NCBI GenBank assembly: GCA_019828545.1
Contig: JACVRA010000301.1
Location: 121,703-185,702, forward strand
Source: Paracamarosporium sp. OC-R06-R3
Taxonomy: Eukaryota > Ascomycota > Dothideomycetes > Pleosporales > Didymosphaeriaceae
Reading direction: 5' to 3'
Length of the DNA: 64,000 nucleotides
The number at the start of each line of letters is the position of its first letter. Position 1 is the stretch's first letter. The notes beneath the pieces are model-generated. The model worked only from the letters and a program-made list of their open reading frames with translations. It ran no database searches and had not been told where the DNA came from. Of the stretch, positions 45,589 to 57,050 are shown piece after piece. Made by a program: the position numbers and the translations under genes.

Positions 45589-48500
45589 GGTCAACAGGCG
45601 GGCTCAGGGTGTGTGAAGAGAGGGAAACACAAGGCACGAAGGACTCTGAGCAGCGAAACCGGCAGTCGATATTTATCCATTGTGGAGCCCCGGCCGTTCC
45701 CCGGCGCGCTGATGGACCATGTCGTGGGTACGGCGGGTCGCCGGTCGATGGTGAGGAAAGTCAGCCTTCCAACACGTGCAGCGGATTGCCCCGTGCGCGC
45801 ACGCCGACCCACAGTCTTCACTCTGGCCCTCTTCCGGGCGCCTTTATCTAGCCCGACGATAAGCGCGGCGATTGTACGTAGTCGTTTCGTCAGACGCCAG
45901 ATGCGACGGGCCAGGAATGCGAAAAGGCCGCCGACGCAGCAGCGGCGTCGTCATAACGGTTGTTGAGGAAAAGCTTTCCAAGGACGCCACGGCTGCCATT
46001 TGCGGTTACGGCGCCGGACTCAGGACGCAATCCCCGCGAAAATTTGTGGGGATCTCACAGCCCTGAAGGGAAACTCGACGTCCCCCCATAGGCTAGACGG
46101 CTACTCCACGGGGTGAATTGCGCCATGGCTCATTCCTGTACGTAACAGAGAAGCACGGTGCTGGCCATGGTGTTAGTAGACGGCGTCTGCAGCGTCAGGA
46201 GATGAGCCCAGAGGGTGGCGCGTGCTTCCAGACACCACACCACGCGCCGCGCCCAGAGTTGCCAGATGCGGCGCAGGGAGCACCTCGATGCGAGTAATTG
46301 CGCTGAGCAGATCCCACAGAGATTGTGTTTCGCGCGTTTACGTGAAAGCGTGGAACGGGTCCTCCCTGTGCTGTGCTGCTCGCGCTGCAGATCGCCCTCG
46401 CAATACCGAAGCTATGCGGCGCTGAGGCACCCCGGATTCCAGGCTCCGAAAAGCGGCCGAGTCGAGGCGGCTCTGCGGACGCTCCGCTGCAGCCTTCCAG
46501 GATGCCGCGGGCGCTGCCCTGTTCTAGGGCATTCTCGACGCCCTACTCCACGCCTGGCGCTCTGCGTCCGCTTTCGGTCCCAGAGACACCGCGCTGGAGG
46601 CTCAAGTGCACCGCCCGAAACCTTCTCCCCGCACTATCTTGCTCGCGCTGGGACGCTCCAGACGCTCCTCGCCTGCTCCTCACCCACTTGAGCTGGGCTA
46701 GTTTGCCCACTGGCAACGTTCGCGACCGCGCTGGGCCTGGGGTGCCAAGCTCAGGTACATTGTCAGTGGCCGTCACGAGGGTAGCCGCCGTGTCGGGCAT
46801 GTGGGGAGTGTGTTTCGTCCGGGACATCGGAGGCGCTGCGGTCCTCCGAGAAGGTTTTGCACTCGGGGAGGCAGGGAGGCCATGTGGTCGGGGGTCTGTC
46901 TACAACAGTGCGACTACCAGAACGTCAAGACACCGACTTCCCCAAAGAGTAATCCCATATCCAAACAAAATTGCTAACACCAGGAGTCGAACCCAGCACG
47001 ATAGCATCCCCCTTCAATAAAGCACCTCGAGACCCATCGCCGCAGTGGGGCCAGCCCACACTGCGTCCAAGTCCCTGGATCGCCGTATCGTCTCCCTGTC
47101 GCCTCACCACCTACGTAGTCCATCACCACAAGCTAAACCAGAACATAGCTTGCACCATCTCCAACTACTCATCCCACCCTAACTACCAACCCACCTCTAA
47201 TCCAAATCCTCCCATCCTAACTCCCCGTCAAATCCCACAATATCAGCATCTTCACCGGCACAGGTGGTGCTCACACCACCATACCATGCCTTACCTCAGC
47301 CACACAGTCCCGATAACACACCCTCGCAATAACATTAAAAATTAAAAAAATAAAAAGAAAAAAAAAATGCACGCCTTGGCGATCCAAGCGTCGCCGCACA
47401 CGATAAGCTCTGCATTTCGTGAGCGACTGACGTAACAAGGGTTGACGCTTGGGCTAGCGCCGGTGCGGGTGGGTACGTTGCGGAGCGGAGCGGAGCGCGT
47501 GGACGTGCTTTTGGGTGAGGTGAGGTGAGATGAGATTGGGCATGTACTAAGGGCTGTGCATTGGTGGTGGTTGGAGATTGTAGGTGTGGGTGGTGAGGAG
47601 ATAAGGGGTGGACTGTGTGTGTCTTTTTTTGTGGGAATCTCATGGTGAGGGTGGATTAGGGGGAGGGATGTGGTGTGGTGTGGTGTGATGACTTGGGTGG
47701 GTGTTTTCGGGAGCTAGGTGATTGGAGTAAAGTAAGAGTAGCTGTCATGGCTATCTGGTTTTGTTGATATCTAGGTTTGTGCTTGGGGCATGGATATGAC
47801 GTTAGTCTGAGAAAGAGGTGGTGTGCTAAGCAACTACGTCATTTCGGAGGAGTATATGAATTAGAATGAATATTTACACATGATGTATCTGGAGTTGGGA
47901 TTTCGTTCTACGAAAATTCGGCATGGGCTTGAGTACAAAAAGAGGTGATGCCCCTGAGGGATCGGCACGAAAAGGGGCGTAGTAAACAGGAAAGAGCAAA
48001 AAGTTTAACACATACGGTGTATAGGTAAAGCTATATCATGGATCCTACATGGCGCATCGTGCTCCAATAGCGTTGAGTAACAGCAAGACTTCTATAAATT
48101 ATGTATAAGACTGAAACTATTCAGGACTGCAGTGCACAACCCCCTATTCTCCATTCTCCTCCGTTATCGCTAAGTATCATGGAGAATGCCTCATCAGCAC
48201 CAACCCAGCATTCCAGAACTAACCATCATGTCACTTTCCACCGCCTATCATAACGTGCCAGACTCATCTAAATACAGAAGATTTGTTGATACCGTTTGAG
48301 CCAAGTACCAATCACCACGTCCCTATCCTCATGATGATCCACTTTATTGCGCTTTTCTGTTTTCCGATTAGCGCTCAGCCTCCTCTGGTCAACCGGTATC
48401 AGCAAACATGTACGGTACCTGTCGATCTGGCGTTATTCTTAAAAAGGGGAGCCAATAAGGAATCATTAACAAATACGAGCCGGCATGGATACTTTCCAAC

Positions 48501-49099
48501 ACCCGATCCGTCTAACCTACATGTTGATACACGTTAGGTGCGCCGTGTATTCTCCGATATATATTTACCTTCAGACACTACCCGTGCATTGTTTTTATAA
48601 ATAGGGATTTACTCTTCTAACGGAGTTAACATACTAGATCGAGTTGGTGTTGGCCCAGCGTGGGACCCTAGTGAGTCGGTACCACAGCAGAGCTGCGCAC
48701 TGAATGCTGTACCTTTACTAAGCTGTTGAGATTATAGGAGACAACGACTCTGGGAGTCATTGCAAAAGTTTGGTTTGGTGAGAATAGTAAGGAGTCATGG
48801 CTCAACAGGTAAGGTGGCAGTCGAATATTTCACTGTACAGGCTGCAGAGCCTTAACATACTAGAAATGACGTTTTTCTAGTAATATGCTATTATAATTTG
48901 TAATTTTCCTTGAAGTGTATTGGTATATAAAGGTATATACGATATAAAGCTAGAGCATCAAATTCACACGAAAGTAACCACGGAAGCTGTAAAATGAATT
49001 CAGTACCTTCATTCTCGTCTGTTGTTATTGATCAGTATAATAAAAATCTTCTCGGCATCAATCTAACAATCTCGGGTTATTCTTCACAACACCCAACCC
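45589..49099. other. Long gene-free interval, 3.5 kb
   Basis: Contains the permease promoter, a GC-rich block at about 46200-46900 with overlapping frames on both strands, a C/A-rich tract at about 47100-47345, an A-rich run near 47340-47370, then a G/T-rich tract to about 47720 with short GGAGC and GGTGT repeats, and AT-rich sequence to 49000. No gene is supported. Confidence 0.5.
45844..45863 (-). promoter_or_regulatory. Inverted GATA-factor site pair of the permease promoter
   Basis: TTATCT (45844-45849, AGATAA on the minus strand) and GATAAG (45858-45863) match HGATAR in opposite orientation, 8 bp apart and about 255 bp upstream of the permease start. Fungal AreA/NIT2 regulators prefer closely spaced pairs of this kind at nitrogen-catabolic promoters. 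Confidence 0.5.
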
Positions 49100-49907
49100 C
49101 TACAACGTGCCAAACTTATGCAACCCCCCAGAAACGCCCTTCAACCCCTTCTTATTCGTCCCCACCCTCCTCCACCGATGCATGTACCCATTATCCTCCA
49201 CAACAGCAACATCCATACCCCACGTTTCCGTCTTCTTCACCGCACCCATCAGCACTTCATACGATTTATGCACCGCCTCCTTCGCCACATCCCGATCATG
49301 CTCCTCACGGCTCAACCACCCACTAATGACGATTGCACCACGCCCCAGTGCCGCATTCCCGCTCACATCGCTGAGCGGGTTAGACTGCACCTCGCCGTAG
49401 ATGTAGCCCGTGCAGGCCGTCGAGTTTGCAATCGCGGTGAACCAGTCGGGTGACAAGACCGTCCACTTTTCGTCGTCGATGCCCCAAAAGGTCACGATGT
49501 GGACGTCGGGCGCGAACAGGGGGGAGCGATCTGCAGTTGTGGGGAGGATGACAACGGAGTCAGTAGTTTTGGGGTCGATGAGGGCGTGCATGGGGGGTGG
49601 GGAGACAAGGCCTTGAAAGTCGTTTGTCTTATGGATGTTTTGTTGGCGGGCTGTTTCGTAGTCTGATGGAGTCAGTGGTTTGAATTCATTGACAATATAT
49701 GGGCTTCTTACCGATGAAATGGGTTGCTCGGCTGGGATTCTTGTAGTCGGTGCCCCAGATGGTACGGCGGCAGCCTGGGATCATAGTGGCGCCTTTGACG
49801 AATGTGTCGAGCCACTTCTGGCCATCCTCTGTGCTCTCGTCGTCGATTGTGTGGGTGCCCACGTTGACAAATGTCACTTCGATGGCGGGGAGGAGGGAGT
49901 TTGACAT
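49100..49907 (-). CDS. ABM-like (dimeric alpha-beta barrel) hypothetical protein
   Basis: Two exons on the minus strand, 49907-49712 and 49662-49100, with a 49-nt intron (GTAAGA...CAG), give 252 residues. ATG 49907 gives MSNSLLPAIEVTFVNVG; an in-frame upstream extension is not needed. The N-terminal half (EVTFVNVG, GCRRTIWGTDYKNP, ATHFIDYETARQQ) and the C-terminal half (HIVTFWGIDDEKW, SGWLSREEHDR) look like two ferredoxin-like repeats as in antibiotic-biosynthesis monooxygenase-type barrels. Such proteins often act in tailoring or stress removal of aromatics. The call is based on fold-like patterns, not on a clear signature. It is divergent from the first hydrolase gene. Confidence 0.65.
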
Positions 49908-50665
49908 GTTTGCGGTGATGGTCAGTGTTCGTAGTGTTTTGTTAAATGTTAGAAAATCAGTAGGTGATTGAAGAGCTACAGCTGATGGTCGTTGAGTGAT
50001 GAGATGCTCAAATGAGACTGTCACTCTACTTCTTATATGATCATCATATTCAACTTTCTTCTTTACTGTAAAGCTTTACGATAATCAGTTTACGCATGGC
50101 CCCGTCAATCAAGGGGCGGACAGAAGACTGATTTGCCTCTTGAAGTTAGATACTGCGACCAAATCTGCATCTGCATGCCGAAACGGTGATAGGTGTTGAA
50201 TTGAATGATTGCAAAGCCAGAAGGACTCAAGAATGTCTACCTGAAAGCATATTATTGCTTAGCAGATTCAATTACACAGGAAAAGCAAGTTCGTGTCATG
50301 GTATGTAGGGAGCGATCGATTAGTTATCCGACGTCGGGTACCAGCTAAAGTACGCTAGAGCACAAACATGATTGGCCGGGTTTGTAGTATACCTACCCGC
50401 TTAGTGTCGTTGGCTAACCCAAAATAGCATTTTCCTTTCTGGGAATATACCGCTTCCGGTTGTGAGCAGCATGTTGTTCCGCTTTCACAAGCTGTGCATA
50501 AGCACTCACTTCCAAGGTTCGATTAATACTGTGACCATACGAGGTAGTGGATATAACTTACGCAGAACCTGTGATGGTCAAGCACGAATCTTACTTGCAT
50601 CCTTACAAGCGTCGAGTCTCCAAGAGAATACTTCCATAATCCTTCCAAACGACAGTAGAACGACG
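49908..50665. other. Divergent promoter ABM-like / hydrolase 1
   Basis: 758 bp between two divergent starts. The two genes are probably co-regulated from here. No separate gene is seen. Confidence 0.55.
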
Positions 50666-51647
50666 ATGACTCCGCAAAGAGTCGAGTTCCGCACAGTCGA
50701 TGGCGTCATATTGAGGGGAGACTTTCACCCTGTGGATGTACCCAATGCCCCGATCATCGTCATGGCTCAGGGTGTACGTACCCTCACAATTTAGAGGGCG
50801 GAAGAGTTTGCTAATTCAATTCCAACAGCTTACGCTGCTCAAAGAGCATTACATTCCAGAGTACGCTGCTAGATACTGGGCTGCTGGCATTGCAACTTTA
50901 TTGTACGATTACCGAGGATGGGGTTCTTCGGATCCCCAGGATGAATCGGATCCGCAGTTCCAACACATTAGCGTGCACCAGCAGGCGAATGATTACCATG
51001 ATGCTGTGATATTCGCACAGACATTGCCAGGCATCGACCCCAAGCGCGTTGCTATATGGGGCATCGGGCATGCAGGTGGCGCCTGCACGGTCGCGGCATC
51101 AAAAGACCCTAACATCAAGGCCGTCATTCTCGACATGCCCCTCTTATCGGGAAAACGCGACACAGCTGCCTGGCCCGAGGGTTTATTGCAGAACGCGTGG
51201 GAAGAGCGGAGGGCGATAAACGCCAACCCCAAGACGAAGCGCAGTTTTATCAAAGTGTGGGACGATTCTCGCGTTGAAGCTGAGGGTCCTCGCAATCAAA
51301 CTTTGATTCACGGAGACTTGCCATATGGTTTTATTAAAGGGGCGGTCGAAAGGTCGACCAAAGCAGGCACACCGTGGAAGAACGGGATGCGGCTGCAGAG
51401 TCTGATCGATTTGGAAGGAGTAGAGCCGTGGGAGTTTATGGAAAAGATTAGCCCGACACCGATACTGCTAGTGGCGGCGGCGGTTGACCCGTTGTCTGGG
51501 CCGATTGAGGCGATGTGGGATGCCTTTGCCCGAGCCAAAGAACCCAAAACACTGATCGAGTTGCCAAAAAGTCATCTGGACAATTACTTTGACGGCTTTG
51601 ATGAGCATCTCACAGCGCAAGTTGAATGGGCTAAGAAGACGCTATAG
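50666..51647 (+). CDS. Alpha/beta-hydrolase fold protein 1 without nucleophile
   Basis: Two exons, 50666-50773 and 50829-51647, phase 0, 55-nt intron (GTACGT...CAG), give 308 residues. The start is MTPQRVEFRTVDGVILRG, the N-terminal strand of a fungal hydrolase group. The fold markers are LLYDYRGWGSSD and a nucleophile elbow that reads GIGHAGG (114-120). Neither candidate position is Ser, Cys or Asp. An acid (VDPLSGP) and a His (LPKSHLDNYF) remain at the expected later places. The protein may be a binding or isomerase-type member or catalyse without an acyl-enzyme. A clear paralogue lies at 56008. The neighbours suggest a small metabolic cluster. Confidence 0.85.
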
Positions 51648-51860
51648 CGGTGACTTGAGATAGACGTAGTGCTTTTGATAGCTGAATGAGTTGTTTCGAG
51701 GCTTGTAATTTGGCTAGATGTGTTGATTTTTCTGTCCCTAGATGAACGACCATTAAGGTGGAAGTTCTGGTGAAATCATTCAAGGCCCACACTTGAAGAA
51801 GATTGCGAGTGATCCCATTTACGGGGACATTTCCGAGATGAGTGCTATTGTTGGAAGCTG

Positions 51861-53398
51861 TTACGTTGACTCTTCGTATTCTGTGACCGGCTCTGGCGAA
51901 CGTGTGACAAGTATGACATTTTCTTCCAAAAATCCGAGTGCACGACTTCCGAAGTTGACTTGGGACCAGAGGAATTGATCCAAAATCCCAGACACTGCGA
52001 ACCACGAGGCGTTGATGCTAGATGTCAATACCAGTTCCCCGAAAACCCCTTGCAGCAGGAGCCCAAACCCAGTTCGTGTGGGCCCTTTCGGTATCAAGCA
52101 CCCGCCTACAAACGTACACCAGAGTATGGCCGACCTTTGGAGGTCCCACATGGGATTGCTTGTCAATGTCTGTAGTTGTAGCAGCAACCTAGAAGCAATG
52201 TGCAACGGTATCGAAGAGCCATTCCAGAGCTGGGTGAATAGAGAGTAAGTGTACAAGTATGCTGTCAGCAGCACGGCGGTCCTGAGTTGATTTTCTTCAG
52301 ACTCTTGTAATCTTTCTATCAAGCGTGCCTCGATACAAGCCTGCATGTTGTCCATGTCATGAATGAGGCCGATATCAGGTTTGCAGCACATGAGCGATTC
52401 ACTGTGTTTCTGAAGGACGTAAATGTCCTGCAGCAGGGTATATACATCTCGAAAAGGGTTTGCCGTTTCTTCGCCGAGCTGGCCTCGTAAATCTTCGAAG
52501 CCAGAGGGCAACCGCGCCCAATCGACTTTGAATGTTGCTCTACCCCATTGGAACTCGGGGAATGTGGCACGGTCCATGACGCGATCCCTGGCGCTTACTA
52601 TGGCTGTGTTTATGTCCTGCCAGAAGATGCCGCGTCGCACGGTTGCAGATAGCGTGCGTTTTTCTGACTGGCAGACTCGTAGAAGCTTTTCGATACCCCG
52701 CAGGTGAATTTGCGCATTATCGTTAGAACTGGTCCGCCATTCGACGCCGACGAGTAGTAGTATAGCTCCAATTGTACATTCATACGACGAAGGTGATTGT
52801 AGCTGCTGGTTGATGTACTCAATCGCTAATCCCTGGTAATGCAAGACGTCGGGCGTAAAGATGTAATTGTACTTGGCCAGCGAAATTGCGCACATGAGCG
52901 CATTAGAAAAGGCCGGATCAGCAAAAGCATTGTTATATGCCCCATGAAGGTCGTGGAACGAGTACGGTGCGGATATGCTAAACACGGGCTCCACTGCTTG
53001 TTGAGCGGTAGCTGCTATGCATTTAGAAGAGCGCATTCGTTGATTCAAGATACATACGATGACGAATAAGCAATTGAAGATTAGACTGATCGACCGGAAG
53101 GCTTTCAAAAGGATCGAGCATTTCACAGCTGATGGTGGTGATGCGGTCGGGAGTGGATGGAGAATATGAGGAGAGGGTTTGCGATTCATGTGCCAATTGC
53201 GGAGGGCTTATGTTTTTGAAATTGCCCTTTTTGCGTTCAAAAGTACGCTTGACGATGTGCGATCGGACTGCGCGTCTCTTGGAGCGACTTTTGAAATCTT
53301 CTGCATTTCTAAAGGTGATGAAGTGGAATTCTAGTTGCGCAAGGCTCATGAGCATGCGCAAAATACAGGATCACCGCGCGCTTACCAGGATTGCCCAT
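51861..53398 (-). CDS. Fungal-specific transcription factor-like protein, no zinc cluster
   Basis: Three exons on the minus strand, 53398-53386, 53330-53058 and 53014-51861, give 479 residues. The 13-nt first exon (MGNP) joins to EFHFITFRNAEDFKSRSKRR and AVRSHIVKRTFERKKG, an opening typical of many fungal regulators that lack the Zn2Cys6 cluster. The rest is the helical fungal-specific transcription factor region (IEYINQQLQSPSSYECTIGA, HLRGIEKLLRV, RRGIFWQDINTAI). No DNA-binding zinc cluster is visible, so regulation may be indirect or through the basic N-terminus. Its position among cluster genes makes it a likely local regulator (inference). The 3' end faces hydrolase 1 with 213 bp between stops. 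Confidence 0.82.
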
Positions 53399-53913
53399 TA
53401 TGCCTCGCCGTTGGCTGGTGCGTGTTGCCAATCTGGAGTGTTGTAGGCAGGCAGGATTCACTCTGTGCCCTAGAAGAGTGGGGATGTTATAAGGTTCGAC
53501 CAATCAGTGGAGCAACCCGCATCAGCCTGGACCCTTTGACGAGGTGGGGTCGATTTCACGTGCTGGAATGGGGATTTGGTCCAAACCGCATGTGAGTTGT
53601 CATCCACCGGGAAATCGTGCACAGTGATGTGTTCCCTACTTTCAAGGTGTTTGCGGCAACTAGAAACCTTAAGTATTGCCGAATTTTTGTGCTAGATAAT
53701 ACATTATTATATTGATTCTTTCAAGGACGGCTCTGACCCAAGGCTAAGCCGCACAAAGGCTAGTATGCGCTGACGAAGCTTTTACTGTGGCGATAAACCC
53801 TTCTCATCTCCTAAAACCATAACTGAAACGAATACGCAGGCAGATTACAGACGGTTATTATGATGAGTTGATTTACCCATATCGATGAACATTCTTTGTT
53901 TCCCTAAGAGTAT
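53399..53913. other. Promoter of the transcription factor-like gene
   Basis: 515 bp between the oxidoreductase 3' end and the regulator start, both on the minus strand. No gene is seen. Confidence 0.6.
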
Positions 53914-55454
53914 TCAAAGACTAGCCGCGTCCAACAAATTGAGATAGACTTCACTCATGGTTGGAAACGATGGTATTGCATGTACCATCTGCTCAATGCT
54001 CATCCCTCCCACTATTGCCACTGTCGAGGCATGCAGCAATTCTGTGACTTCACTTCCAACGAACGTCGCTCCTAAAAGTACGCCCGTGTTTTTATCTAGT
54101 ACCCATTGTGCACATCCCTCTGCGTACCCTTCTGCGTGCAACATGGCTCCCAGTGTTTGGGCGGGAGCTGTCACGGCACGCACCGTTCGACCCAAGCGTT
54201 CTGCTTTTTGAGTGTGAGGCCTACGGAAGCCACCACCGGATCAGAGAATATAACTTGAGGTACAGCTGTGTGGTCGGCCGAAGCGCTGAAGCTGTCGAAC
54301 GGAGAGGGGTTTCTGGGAAACGAATCGCGAGCTCGCGCAATGATGGCGTTGGCGCCGATACGACCGTGATACTTTGACGTATGAGTCAACATGGCACGAC
54401 CGTTGACGTCGCCTGCAGCATACAGCCACGGTACGTGATTGCTCTCGACTCCGCGTACAGCTAGGGATTCATCTACCGCAATAGGTTGTCCAGCTTTGAT
54501 GGAGGCAGTATCGTACCCTACGGATTCGAGGCCAATGTTGCGTGTCGCAGCCTGACGCCCTGCAGCAATGAGAATTCGTGCGGCAGAAACATTATGTGTA
54601 CGACCATCTGACGATAGTGTAAGGGTAGCGGAACCATCGGGCGCTGATTGGACAGAAGCAACGCTAGATGAAAGTAACACCTGAACACCGGACGTTTCAA
54701 GTTTCTTTCGCACAATTTCACCGGCTTTGGCGTCCAGAGAAGGAAGCAACTCGGAAGTTCTGCTCGCCAGAGTCACCTTGGAACCCAGATTTCGATAAAC
54801 TGTCGCCATTTCGACTCCAACAACTCCGCCACCAACGATGAAGAGGGTTTCCGGAACGGCACTTGAACTCGCTGCTTCTCTTGGGCCCCACGGTTGCGCT
54901 TCTGCAAGGCCGGGAATATCTGGAATTACCGCTTCAGAACCAGTACAGATGGCTACCGCTTGTCGTGCTTTGACGTCAATGGATTCGGTATGACCATCAC
55001 CGATATCTAGCATGACATTGACTTTCTTTACTCCAGTGATTCGACCAACGCCACGAACGATGTGAGTGCCGCTCTTCTCCACCATGGGGATCAGTACTTT
55101 GGTATCATCCCATCCGCCTGTATACATGTCTCTTCTTTTGAAGACAGATTCGGGATCCACTGGCGTTGTTGGATTAACAAGTCGTTCACGGGCACCACCA
55201 ACATGGCGGGCATCATCGAATGCTTCGGAAGGTCTGAGGAGGGCTTTGGAAGGCACACATGCCCAGAATGGGCAGTCGCCGCCCACGAGTTCCTTTTCGA
55301 CAACAAGAGCAGACAGACCCGCTGCAACGCACCGCGCAGCTAAGATTCGACCGGCCCAGCCAGAACCGAGGCAGATGACATCGAAAGCTAGTTTCTTCAA
55401 CGACGAGGGCGGGTGTGTGTTGGGATGGACGTTTATGTTTTCGATGGACGGCAT
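53914..55454 (-). pseudogene. Pyridine nucleotide-disulfide oxidoreductase with frameshift
   Basis: The minus strand encodes a class I flavin disulfide reductase (dihydrolipoamide dehydrogenase / mercuric reductase-like). MPSIENINVHPN starts at 55454, FAD-binding GSGWAG is at 31-35, the redox disulfide is CPFWAC (Cys61, Cys66) followed by VPSKALLRP, the NAD(P) motif is GGGVVGVEMA, and the second FAD block is LYAAGDVNG. After GLTLKK the frame ends in a stop at 54171. The dimerisation domain continues in another frame to 53914 (RLGRTVRAV...SFPTMSEVYLNLL). The shift is at an A5 run (plus-strand T5, 54205-54209) and one base appears to be missing. It is a real pseudogene, a strain allele or a base-call error; everything else is intact, so decay is recent or artefactual. 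Confidence 0.85.
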
Positions 55455-56007
55455 TTTTGACTCGATGGAGAAACTGAAGAAGAAAGTGGAAAGGGTAACT
55501 GGTGGAGCTTTTATGTTGTGATGAAGCTTGAGGTTTTACGGGAATGTTTATAGTATGCCTCTTAATTTCTGCAAGAGAGATAGGTAAACGTATTAACCCA
55601 TCTTATACGCTGGCTGTTCTAGCACTTTGTTGTCCGTGCATTTGCATTGCCTTGATTGAGTCCACTTACAAACGACGACTAATCAACAAACCTGTTCTCT
55701 GGAAGCCTTACGACTGTGCGGGTTTCTTGACGAATTGAATCCACAAAAGCTTTGCCCGTAATCATGGCGTTGGGTCTAGGATATGCGCTAACCAATTGCG
55801 GAAAATCAAGATTTCCATTTCTGGAAAAGTCTTAAACGGGACATCGCATGCTTGTACACCCAGACGGACTGCATCAGGAGAACATTAGTGATTGCTAATG
55901 CTTGCATACCAACATCACTACCTTGTGGTACATAGTTGCCACATAGTTCGCGATGTATAACAACACATTCTGCCTTATTCAACGACTCAATCTCCAACCA
56001 CATCAAC
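55455..56007. other. Divergent promoter oxidoreductase / hydrolase 2
   Basis: 553 bp between divergent starts. No gene or clear element beyond AT-rich sequence. Confidence 0.55.
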
Positions 56008-57050
56008 ATGCCGACACCATCTGCCCAACTCAAGGCATACGATTCTATCCTGCCATATAAACGCGTCGAGTTTCCTACTTACGACGGTACCATCTTGAGG
56101 GGTAACCTATACCATGCACCCAATTCAAAGAAATCTGCCCCCATCGTCGTCTTTGTTCACGGGCTCGGCCTCGTAAAGGAACAATATCTCGAAAACTGGT
56201 TCAAATACTGCCTCGAGGCGGGCTATCATGTTTTGGCTTATGACCACCGCTCTTTTGGCGACTCGGACGGTTTACCGCGAAATAACTTCAACTGGGTTGG
56301 GCAAACGGAGGACTTTATCGACGTTGTGACCTATGCGCGGTCGCTTCCCGAGGTCCTTGATGACAAGGTGTTTGCTTGGGGTGTGGCACATGCAGGTGGT
56401 ATAATATCGATGTAAGACCTTTTTGATGATGCTGGCTTCCACCGCTTACCTTTTGCAGGGCTGCTGCGCTTGACAAGCGCATTACAGGTATAATAATGTT
56501 CCTTCCCTGCATCGACGGAGCTTGGGACAAATCTCGGTGGAGCTCCTCAAACGTCTTCAGCTCATCTGTAGATCGCTCTTCGCTGTGGCATGCAGTTCAG
56601 CAGAACCGCTTCCAGACTCCGAGCTCGGCTTCTCGCAATGAGACTGTCCGGTTCTGGCCTTTGACCGAGAGCGAAGCCGCTGGAACTGGCGGCTCGATTC
56701 TCTCTGGCGACTACGTACGCAAGTGGGCAGTAGTTGCGCAGCAGATGGCCGAGCAAGGTGGCAACAGACGATTCAGTGGAGATCTCACTCTGATGAGCAT
56801 ATGGGAAGATTTCTGCACGAATCCAACAGTCTTCTTTTCGATGATTGCACCGACGCCCTTGTTGTGGGTCATGGCGAGCGATGATGTGGTTTGCGGACCT
56901 TTGGAGTTTACCAAAGGGCACTACGACAAGCTACAAGGTCCGAAGGAAATATGTATCTTGGAGGGCGAACATCTAGCGCAGTATTTCGACCCAGGGTTTC
57001 CTAAGTCGGTATCCGCGATGTTGGATTTCTTGGAAAAGTATGCAGCGTAG
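56008..57050 (+). CDS. Alpha/beta-hydrolase fold protein 2 without nucleophile
   Basis: Two exons, 56008-56411 and 56459-57050, with a 47-nt intron that splits a Met codon, give 331 residues. YKRVEFPTYDGTILRGNLY mirrors the opening of hydrolase 1, followed by VVFVHGLGLVKEQY (oxyanion loop) and AYDHRSFGDSD. The elbow reads GVAHAGG (125-131) with Ala in place of the Ser nucleophile. An acid (ASDDVVCGP) and a His (LEGEHLAQYF) are kept. The start MPTPSAQLKAYD is the first ATG that fits after the promoter. Intron position differs from hydrolase 1, so the copy is old rather than a recent tandem duplication. It is divergent from the disulfide oxidoreductase. Confidence 0.85.

Noticed and set aside
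44107..45966. Several long plus-strand frames opposite the permease
   Set aside because: They are antisense shadows. The minus strand carries the permease spans and consistent splice signals.
46968..46995. tRNA T-arm-like sequence on the minus strand (GGGTTCGACTCC)
   Set aside because: A T-stem/loop can be drawn, but no matching acceptor strand, D-arm or anticodon loop with U33 is found at the right distance. Probably a chance match or a tRNA fragment.
46215..47020. Two overlapping plus-strand open frames of 158 and 215 codons
   Set aside because: They lie in a GC-rich block with open frames on both strands and show no domain, signal peptide or codon pattern. Likely composition effects.
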